A stretch of DNA of 64,000 nt from the NCBI GenBank assembly GCA_045647885.1, contig JAZRMX010000015.1:20227-84226 (forward strand), given 5' to 3'. The DNA comes from HGM04593 sp045647885. Its GTDB lineage: Bacteria; Bacteroidota; Bacteroidia; Bacteroidales; Bacteroidaceae. Under the pieces are notes generated by a model. That model did no database searches, was not told where the DNA came from, and saw only the letters and a list, made by a program, of their open reading frames with translations. Shown here piece after piece: positions 58,464-64,000 of this stretch; within the stretch, counting starts at the first letter, position 1; each line of letters begins with the position of its first letter. Position numbers and translations under genes: made by a program.

Positions 58464-59675
58464 ATGAAATCACTGCGTGAATTATTCAGAATAGGCCTTG
58501 GCCCCTCGAGCAGCCACACTATGGGCCCCAACCGTGCTGCAAAAATATTTGCAGAGCGTTGCCCCAAAGTAGACAGTTACAGGGTTACGCTATATGGCAG
58601 CCTTGCCGCCACCGGCGAGGGACACATGACCGACAAGGCCATAATTGAGGTACTCGAGCCCATCGCACCTTTGGAACTTGTGTGGGAACCCACTATATTC
58701 CTCCCCTTTCACCCCAACGGAATGAAGTTCGAAGGCATAAAGGATGGCAAGACCATTGATGAATGGAAAATATACAGCGTGGGAGGCGGTGAGCTTGCCA
58801 ACGAGGAGACCACAAAAACAGACGCCGACATATACCCCCTTACAACCGCACACGAAATTATGGACTGGTGCGACGAAACAGGCTGCTCCTTCTGGGAGTA
58901 TGTGGAAAAATATGAGGGTCCCGAAATTTGGGAATACCTTGCCGAAGTGTGGCACACAATGCAGAGCACCATACGCCGAGGCTTGGAACACGAAGGCGTG
59001 CTCCCCGGCGGCTTGGGCATACAACGCAAAGCAGGGCTCTACCTTTTGAAATCGCGTTCCTACAGCGCATCGGTTGCAAGCAAAGCAAAAATCTATGCCT
59101 ACGCTCTCGCAACCTCGGAGGAGAACGCAAGCGGCACAACCATCGTTACAGCACCCACCTGCGGTTCCTGCGGTGTGTTGCCAGCAGTGCTCTACCACCT
59201 CTCGCAGTCACACGAGAACAGCGAAGCACGCATACTGCGCGCTCTTGCCACAGCCGGTCTCTTCGGTAATATAGCAAAAGAACACGCCTCAATTTCGGGA
59301 GCCGATGTTGGTTGCCAGGGCGAGGTAGGTGTTGCTTGTGCTATGGCGGCTGCCGCAGCTTGCCAGCTCTTTGGCGGAACAATCAACCAAATAGAGTACG
59401 CCGCCGAAATGGGACTCGAACACCACCTGGGACTCACCTGTGACCCCCTTTGCGGCCTTGTTCAGGTACCCTGTATAGAGCGTAACGCCATCGCCGCATC
59501 ACGCGCACTCGATGCCTGCACATACGCAGCTCTCTCCGACGGTAAGCACAAAATAGACTACGACCGCATTGTGGAAGTAATGAAAGAGACCGGGCACGAC
59601 ATACCCAGCCTCTACAAGGAGACCTCTACCGGCGGTATAGCAAAAATTGATGTAAAAAAACGCAGAAAAGGATAA
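58464..59675 (+). CDS. sdaA: L-serine ammonia-lyase, iron-sulfur, single-chain
   Basis: Deaminates serine to pyruvate with a [4Fe-4S] cluster. The N-terminal ACT-less beta domain starts with GLGPSSSHTMGPNRAA. The alpha domain has ATCGSCGVLPAVLY-like TAPTCGSCGVLPAVL and CDPLCGLVQVPCIERNA, which supply the cluster cysteines. At 403 residues both parts are fused in one chain, the E. coli-like type. Two genes for a thioredoxin-like protein and PrmA follow at short gaps. Confidence 0.94.
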   Translation: MKSLRELFRIGLGPSSSHTMGPNRAAKIFAERCPKVDSYRVTLYGSLAATGEGHMTDKAIIEVLEPIAPLELVWEPTIFLPFHPNGMKFEGIKDGKTIDEWKIYSVGGGELANEETTKTDADIYPLTTAHEIMDWCDETGCSFWEYVEKYEGPEIWEYLAEVWHTMQSTIRRGLEHEGVLPGGLGIQRKAGLYLLKSRSYSASVASKAKIYAYALATSEENASGTTIVTAPTCGSCGVLPAVLYHLSQSHENSEARILRALATAGLFGNIAKEHASISGADVGCQGEVGVACAMAAAAACQLFGGTINQIEYAAEMGLEHHLGLTCDPLCGLVQVPCIERNAIAASRALDACTYAALSDGKHKIDYDRIVEVMKETGHDIPSLYKETSTGGIAKIDVKKRRKG

Positions 59676-59692
59676 CACTTAAAATAACCATT

Positions 59693-60127
59693 ATGAAAAA
59701 AGCCCTAATACTTTTTGCTCTGCTGCTTGCAACCTTCACAACCTACGCGCAAGAGAGCAATGTAATTCACATCACAAAAGCAGAGTTCATAAAGAAGGTT
59801 TATGACTACACCATTAGCGACAAAGTGTTGCACTACAAAGGCGACAAACCCGCCATCATAGACTTCTACGCCGACTGGTGTGGCCCCTGCCGCAAGCTCT
59901 CTCCCATACTCGAGGAGGTTGCCACAGAATTTAAAAAAGATATTTATATATATAAGGTAAACACCGACAAGGAGCCCGAGATTGCCAAAGCCTTCGGCAT
60001 ACGAGCCCTGCCGACACTACTCTTTATTCCATTAGAAGGTGAACCGGAAGGCAACGAAGGCTTTCTCACCAAAGAACAACTTTACGAAGCTATATACAAA
60101 GTCCTTTTAAAAGAGGAGGATAAATAA
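59693..60127 (+). CDS. Exported thioredoxin-family protein
   Basis: A 144-residue periplasmic thioredoxin with a signal peptide (MKKALILFALLLATFTTYAQ). The active site is DWCGPCRK (C63 and C66), and the cis-Pro loop is RALPTLLF. It could reduce or isomerise disulfides in the periplasm; its partner protein is not visible. It lies 17 bases after sdaA and 5 before prmA. Confidence 0.9.
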   Translation: MKKALILFALLLATFTTYAQESNVIHITKAEFIKKVYDYTISDKVLHYKGDKPAIIDFYADWCGPCRKLSPILEEVATEFKKDIYIYKVNTDKEPEIAKAFGIRALPTLLFIPLEGEPEGNEGFLTKEQLYEAIYKVLLKEEDK

Positions 60128-60132
60128 ACACC

Positions 60133-60981
60133 ATGAACGATTATAAAAAAGTAACATTCAGCGTAACCCCCACCGAGGAGGTTGCCACCGACATACTCGC
60201 CGCACTCCTTGCCGACGAAGGCTTTGAGACATTCGTGCCCGAGGAGAACGGAATGACCGCATACGCCCCCGCAGCAGAATTTAACGAAACAACACTTGCT
60301 GCCGTTGTCGAGAATTTCCCCATAGAAGGATACAGCATCACATACACAACTGAAGATATCGAGGGCGAGGACTGGAACGCCGAGTGGGAAAAGAACTACT
60401 TCCAGCCCATAATAGTGGACGACCAGTGCGTGATACACAGCACATTCCACACCGATGTTCCCAAGGCAAAATACGAGATACTCATCGACCCAAAGATGGC
60501 GTTCGGTACAGGATATCACCAGACAACCTGCCATATGATACGCGCCATACTCGCAAGCAATATGCAGGGATGCAGCGTGCTTGATATGGGTTGCGGAACC
60601 GCCCTGCTTGCCATACTCGCAAAAAAATGCGGTGCCGGCAATGTTGTGGCAATAGACATCGACGAATTTGCCTACGAAAATGCAAAAGAGAACATCGTGC
60701 TCAACGGAACCCCCGACATTGAAGTACGCCTCGGCGGTGCCGATGCCATACAGGAGAGCGACGATTTCGACTATGTAATAGCAAACATAAACCGCAACAT
60801 ACTGCTTGCCGATATGCAGTACTACACAGCCCGAATGCACAAAGGCTCCACCCTTTTCATAAGCGGTTTCTACACCGACGATATAGAGGTGCTGAAGGAG
60901 GAAGCCGAACGCCACGGTTTAAGATACGAGGATTTTGCCGAAAACAACCGATGGGCAATGATGCGACTCGTGAAAGAATAA
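60133..60981 (+). CDS. prmA: Ribosomal protein L11 methyltransferase
   Basis: Trimethylates ribosomal protein L11 using S-adenosylmethionine. The SAM motif is SVLDMGCGTALLAILAKKCG with VVAIDIDE, and the N-terminal substrate-recruiting domain spans about residues 1-95. FGTGYHQTTCHMI is the family-specific loop before the SAM site, and NINRNILL the NPPF-like catalytic strand. At 282 residues it is full length. It is the last gene of the sdaA transcript. Confidence 0.93.
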   Translation: MNDYKKVTFSVTPTEEVATDILAALLADEGFETFVPEENGMTAYAPAAEFNETTLAAVVENFPIEGYSITYTTEDIEGEDWNAEWEKNYFQPIIVDDQCVIHSTFHTDVPKAKYEILIDPKMAFGTGYHQTTCHMIRAILASNMQGCSVLDMGCGTALLAILAKKCGAGNVVAIDIDEFAYENAKENIVLNGTPDIEVRLGGADAIQESDDFDYVIANINRNILLADMQYYTARMHKGSTLFISGFYTDDIEVLKEEAERHGLRYEDFAENNRWAMMRLVKE

Positions 60982-61027
60982 ACAAAACAGGGAGCGGAAA
61001 AAAGAAAAACCGCTCCCTGTTTTGTTT
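60980..61027 (+). terminator. Terminator behind prmA
   Basis: AAACAAAACAGGGAGCGG pairs with CCGCTCCCTGTTTTGTTT around an A-rich loop. It ends 20 bases before the SemiSWEET ATG. Confidence 0.87.
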
Positions 61028-61046
61028 ATCTATAAAAACGAGTAGT

Positions 61047-61334
61047 ATGGAACAGGAATTTTTGTACGACATCTGCGCCTACACGGGCAGCGTCGCAATG
61101 ATTTTGGGTTATCTCCCGCAAGCCTTCAGAACAATACGCACACGCAACACCGATGGTATCTCCCTCCCGGCTTTCCTTATGATGGCTGTAGGAAGTTTCT
61201 GCTTTATGCTGCAGGGGTTCATACACAAGCCCGACATTATATGGTCGATAGCACTCACCAACCTCGTAACCACCGTCTGCAGCTGGATAGTCTTTGTAAT
61301 AAAAATGCGTAACGACTATTTCGGCAAGCCCTGA
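61047..61334 (+). CDS. SemiSWEET sugar transporter
   Basis: A 95-residue protein with three membrane helices and the PQ-loop motif GYLPQAFRTIRTRNTDGIS, the half-sized form of SWEET transporters that dimerises to move sugars across the membrane. The start MEQEFLYDICAYTG at 61047 is used; the longer frame runs back into the terminator of prmA. Its last 19 bases overlap the end of the convergent BASS gene. Confidence 0.9.
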   Translation: MEQEFLYDICAYTGSVAMILGYLPQAFRTIRTRNTDGISLPAFLMMAVGSFCFMLQGFIHKPDIIWSIALTNLVTTVCSWIVFVIKMRNDYFGKP

Positions 61335-62263
61335 TTCCTTTCAGCAGCACGGGCATAAAGCCTTGCCACTATAGCACCGCTGATGTTGTGCCACACGCTG
61401 AAAATAGCCCCCGATATTGTGGCCAAGGGATAAGCCGCAAAATGCATTGTTGCCAGCGACGATGCAAGACCACTGTTCTGCATACCCACCTCAATGGATA
61501 TTGCAGCACGCTTCGATAGCGGCAGACCAAGCACCCAGCCAACAAGGAAGCCCAATCCAAGCCCAAGAAGGTTATGCAAGGCAACAACAAGGAATATAAG
61601 CCACCCGCCATTGAGCAATTTACCAGCCGTGTGCGAAACAATAATGGCAACAACCACAGCAATCACCAACGACGAGAAAGCCGGCAAATAAGGAGTAACA
61701 CGGGCAGTTATGGCAGGGAACAGCTTCTGCACCAGGAAACCGCCTAAAATGGGCGCTATAACCACGTAAACAATAGAGAGAAGCATTGCCGCAGCATCCA
61801 CATCCACAAAAGTGCCGGCAAGCAACAGGGTGAGCAAAGGAGTGAGCAATGGTGCAAGTATTGTAGAAACCGCAGTCATACCCACCGAAAGAGCAAGGTC
61901 GCCCTTTGCAAGATAAGTGATAACATTAGACGCCGTTCCACCCGGGCAGCAACCAACGAGTATCACACCCAAAGCAAGATCCACCGGCAAGGCAAAAACC
62001 TTCACAAGCAACCAAGCAAGCAGCGGCATAACCGTGAACTGCGCCAAGCACCCAGTAAAAATATCTTTAGGGCGCGAGAATACCACGCGAAAATCGCCAG
62101 GGTCAAGTGTGAGCCCCATACCGAACATTATAACCCCAAGCATAGGATTTATGGAGCGCATCTCCACAAAATCAAAAGCCTCAGGCACCGCTAACGAGAA
62201 AATACCTGCCAATAGCACAATTACCCCCATCCAGCGGGATATAAAATCACATATCTTTTTCAT
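61316..62263 (-). CDS. Bile acid:sodium symporter (BASS) family transporter
   Basis: A 315-residue inner-membrane protein of about ten helices. The ATG at 62263 starts MKKICDFISRWMGVIVLL. Family blocks are NPMLGVIMFGMGLTLDPGDF, GCCPGGTASNVITYLAKGD (the cation-site helix) and a late VGMQNSGLASSLA segment. Many bacterial BASS proteins move small organic acids such as pantoate or pyruvate rather than bile acids, so the substrate is open. The in-frame extension upstream to 62470 runs through a terminator and is not taken as part of the gene. Confidence 0.9.
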   Translation of the reverse strand: MKKICDFISRWMGVIVLLAGIFSLAVPEAFDFVEMRSINPMLGVIMFGMGLTLDPGDFRVVFSRPKDIFTGCLAQFTVMPLLAWLLVKVFALPVDLALGVILVGCCPGGTASNVITYLAKGDLALSVGMTAVSTILAPLLTPLLTLLLAGTFVDVDAAAMLLSIVYVVIAPILGGFLVQKLFPAITARVTPYLPAFSSLVIAVVVAIIVSHTAGKLLNGGWLIFLVVALHNLLGLGLGFLVGWVLGLPLSKRAAISIEVGMQNSGLASSLATMHFAAYPLATISGAIFSVWHNISGAIVARLYARAAERNQGLPK

Positions 62264-62310
62264 AGAGTAAAGGATTCTGTTTACAGCCTCTGCAAGCAGT
62301 ATAAAGTAAT

Positions 62311-62342
62311 AAAAAAAGACCAACCGATGGTTGGTCTTTTTG
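62311..62342. terminator. Hairpin terminator upstream of the BASS gene
   Basis: AAAAAAAGACCAACC pairs with GGTTGGTCTTTTT around GAT. It lies 48 bases upstream of the BASS ATG. It would stop leftward transcripts from the accessory region, or could act as a leader attenuator of the transporter. Confidence 0.7.
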
Positions 62343-62782
62343 TTGGTTGTGATTCGCCTGGACTCACTCTGTGACTCGCTTGGAATTATCTTGATTCCGT
62401 TGGAAAATGCAATCGACCAAGAAGAAAAGCATTTTTCGCGATACCATTCCACAGCGGTTTGTGAGGCCATTTTTATCTAAAAATCAGGGGTCTTACACTC
62501 ACTTTTTCCGGTGTAAAATTGTCCTTAATTTTATCTCGTTTTTCAAAGTTGATTTTTATCAAGTACGCATATCAAGTACGCATCGTTTGATTGTTTGTTA
62601 GACAAAGGTACAAAAAATGATTCAAATATAAAAACCCCGCTTTATCTACATTCTTTCCAGCCTTGTTAAACCGGGTCAAATATGTTATTTTTTTGTATTA
62701 TTCTGCAAAAAATCTTATGCCAAAGGTCTTTTTCAACACAAATAAGACATCTATTTTTGCAGTAAATTATACAATACAGCAA
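62343..62782. other. AT-rich accessory stretch without a supported gene
   Basis: About 440 bases with no convincing gene. On the minus strand 62470-62345 encodes QTAVEWYREKCFSSW, which recalls small phage or mobile-element proteins starting QTAVEW; it is too short to call. TACCTTTG on the minus strand (62601-62608) and TATTTTTG on the plus strand (62752-62759) fit the -7 consensus. This is the left side of a region that looks acquired. Confidence 0.35.
62558..62583. repeat. 13-bp perfect tandem repeat
   Basis: ATCAAGTACGCAT occurs twice head to tail at 62558-62570 and 62571-62583. It could be a remnant of an insertion or an attachment site. Confidence 0.8.
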
Positions 62783-62976
62783 TTTAGAAGCTGTTTAAAA
62801 TTATATCGCCAAGTTTTTTATAGAGCAAGAATAGAATGTTTATTTATTTTTAAAGGGCGCATAGCGGGCTATGTAACCGCAAAAAAGAAAGAAACAGGCA
62901 TTATTGAACATAAAAAACGGCGAAACTATCAGCTTCTGTAAGAAAATATTTTTTAGAAATTTAAACAGCTTCTTAA
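62783..62976. mobile_element. 194-bp MITE-like element with ~20-bp inverted terminal repeats
   Basis: The left end TTTAGAAGCTGTTTAAAATT (62783-62802) and the reverse complement of the right end (62957-62976), TTAAGAAGCTGTTTAAATTT, agree at 18 of 20 bases. The inside is AT-rich and holds no full transposase; an open frame there ends KKRRNYQLL. No clear target-site duplication is seen. It may be a miniature transposable element or the deleted remains of an insertion sequence. Confidence 0.6.
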
Positions 62977-62994
62977 TACCACCTCGAAAAGCCT

Positions 62995-63228
62995 ATGTTG
63001 AAAAGTGCCGACATAAAAGCTCTTGCCAAGCAAGTTGCATTAGAAATGTACGCGTTGAATGATGAGGTGTTGTCAATCTCGGACGTAGCTATAAAATTGA
63101 GCAAGTCCGAAGCTGCAATCAAACAAATGTGCTATAGAGGACAGTTACCCTTTCATAAACAACACAAGACATACTATTTCAGTAAAAACGAGATAACGAA
63201 CTTACTTTTGAAAAAAGTGAATGTTTGA
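62995..63228 (+). CDS. Small helix-turn-helix protein, excisionase/MerR-like
   Basis: A 77-residue protein. VLSISDVAIKLSKSEAAIKQ is a winged-helix-type HTH, followed by CYRGQLPFHKQHKTYYFSKN, the wing-like hairpin of excisionase and helix_turn_helix_17 families, and a short final helix. Such genes often accompany Bacteroidales integrases and mobilisable elements. No integrase is visible in this window. It starts 18 bases after the MITE-like element. Confidence 0.65.
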   Translation: MLKSADIKALAKQVALEMYALNDEVLSISDVAIKLSKSEAAIKQMCYRGQLPFHKQHKTYYFSKNEITNLLLKKVNV

Positions 63229-63586
63229 GAATTCCCCAATCATCAAAGACCACTATGTGAATAACTTAGTTGTAATTACGCAAATTATAAAGTCTGTTAT
63301 TCTTTATGTTAATTGAATATACTTATTTCGAGATCAGAGATTCATATACCAGATTTCTATCATGTAAATTGCAGTCAACTGTAATAAAAATACAATCAAG
63401 TAATTCTTTATCGGCTGTATTCTAAATCAAATATATCCGAAATCTATACTTAGGGCTATTTTCCTATAAATTTAAATAAGGATAGTGTAGGAAGAAAGCA
63501 AGAATATTGAAAAACCTTCATTTGTGCATTGTGACGGTCTTTAAGAAGTGCCTAAAGGAATTCTGTTACATGCTTAGTTAAAGTCT
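63229..63586. other. AT-rich stretch, no gene seen
   Basis: About 360 bases with frequent stops in all frames and no recognisable RNA gene or repeat. It separates the small HTH gene from a possible gene fragment. Confidence 0.5.
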
Positions 63587-63826
63587 ATGCCGTTCTTCAA
63601 TCGACAGAACAACGATGACCTTATCCTTGCCATTCAGACAGCCGGTGTTGTGCGTGGGCGCAACGGTTTCCGCAAGGACAAGGGCGGTGAAAAGTTGGAC
63701 GAAACGGAAGAGAACCTGCTTGAACACCGCACCGACGGCACCGATGCGTTTGATACGCTGTATATCGGTGTAGAGAAGTTTCCGTATAGAGAAATATATC
63801 CTGTTTCTGCAAGTGGGGTTTTGTAA
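63587..63826 (+). pseudogene. Unrecognised 79-codon frame, possibly a truncated phage or element protein
   Basis: The frame begins after an in-frame TAG and has no good ribosome-binding site. It encodes FFNRQNNDDLILAIQTAGVV, then GRNGFRKDKGGEKLDETEE and RTDGTDAFDTLYIG. The codon use and GC level are higher than the flanks, which suggests real coding sequence that has lost its 5' part. The RTDGTDAFDTLYIG ending faintly recalls the C-terminus of phage terminase large subunits, but I cannot support that. Confidence 0.3.
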
Positions 63827-63832
63827 AACGTC

Positions 63833-64000
63833 TCACTCCTTACCTTTTTTCTTGGTAAATACAAGCTGCAATGCTGTGTCTTTGATTGTCAATAGCTCTA
63901 TGCCGTTTATTTGGGCGAGGCTTTCCCTCAATCGCCACGTAAGGGCATTGTATCTGTTGTTCACATCCTTTTCGTTTATAGTCCATAGCCTTTGGCAAAT
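63833..64000 (-). CDS. C-terminal part of an unidentified protein (5' end beyond window)
   Basis: On the minus strand the frame is open from the window edge and stops at TGA (63833-63835), giving 55 residues. They include NNRYNALTWRLRESLAQ and GIELLTIKDTALQLVF. This helix-strand-strand order loosely resembles the C-terminal winged helix of OmpR/PhoB-type regulators. The rest lies outside, so the identity is open. Confidence 0.4.
   Translation of the reverse strand: MCQRLWTINEKDVNNRYNALTWRLRESLAQINGIELLTIKDTALQLVFTKKKGKE

Noticed and set aside
62264..62470. N-terminal extension of the BASS transporter
   Set aside because: The extension reads through a hairpin terminator and adds a hydrophilic segment not typical of the family; the ATG at 62263 fits better.
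62407..62601. A 64-codon plus-strand frame before the 13-bp repeat
   Set aside because: No ribosome-binding site, odd composition, and it runs through the tandem repeat; not supportable as a gene.
62663..62941. A 92-codon plus-strand frame crossing into the MITE-like element
   Set aside because: It spans the left end of the element and has no recognisable transposase motif; more likely a chance frame in AT-rich DNA.
63587..63826. Firm assignment as a phage terminase fragment
   Set aside because: Only a vague likeness of the C-terminal motif was noticed and no other phage gene is present, so it is left as unrecognised.

Overview
The window looks like a chromosome segment of a gut-type Bacteroidales (Bacteroidota). 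The evidence is the many TAnnTTTG/TAnnTTCG -7 boxes with TTTG about 20 bases upstream, an UpxY-type antiterminator, a DUF5103 (type IX secretion plug) protein, the short archaeal-like ProS, short-form Psd, DUF4834, DUF4250 and TSCPD proteins, and several secreted host-glycan enzymes. The genus cannot be fixed from sequence reading alone; a Prevotella, Bacteroides or Muribaculum-like relative would fit.

Layout. 1-1774: the end of a NusG-like UpxY gene and a WecA/TagO-type glycosyl-1-phosphate transferase, probably the edge of a surface polysaccharide locus. 1820-13000: envelope and housekeeping genes (T9SS plug, DUF1460 amidase, OmpA lipoprotein, proS, LpxL-like acyltransferase, tRNA-Arg(CCG), asnA, ung, lptD, an HD hydrolase). 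13176-17641: a four-gene cluster of VTC-domain protein, DUF4956 membrane protein, DUF2490 beta-barrel and a secreted beta-helix protein with a dockerin-like duplication. This neighbourhood has no settled function and is the best candidate here for an undescribed system. 17713-27493: pyrH, birA-mmcQ-yraN, tadA, pssA-psd and dnaE-trxA.

27597-43199 is a host-glycan (mucin-like) foraging region without SusC/SusD. It holds a minus-strand operon of sulfatase, anaerobic sulfatase-maturating radical SAM enzyme and a NagB/PIG-L fusion. It also holds a ROK kinase, a GH20 hexosaminidase, a 1692-residue sialidase carrying two SGNH domains (the second apparently dead), and a two-domain sialate O-acetylesterase. 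A second large GH20 enzyme lies at 52603-56424. Together these could remove O-acetyl groups, sialic acid, sulfate and terminal GlcNAc/GalNAc. The sialidase and the large GH20 share a C-terminal tail resembling a T9SS sorting signal. 43275-61334 returns to metabolism: threonine degradation (kbl, tdh), nadA, an S9 peptidase, sdaA, prmA and a SemiSWEET; a BASS transporter follows on the other strand.

From about 62345 to the end the sequence becomes AT-rich and gene-poor. It contains a 13-bp tandem repeat, a 194-bp element with inverted terminal repeats, a small helix-turn-helix gene and gene fragments. This looks like the edge or scar of a mobile region.
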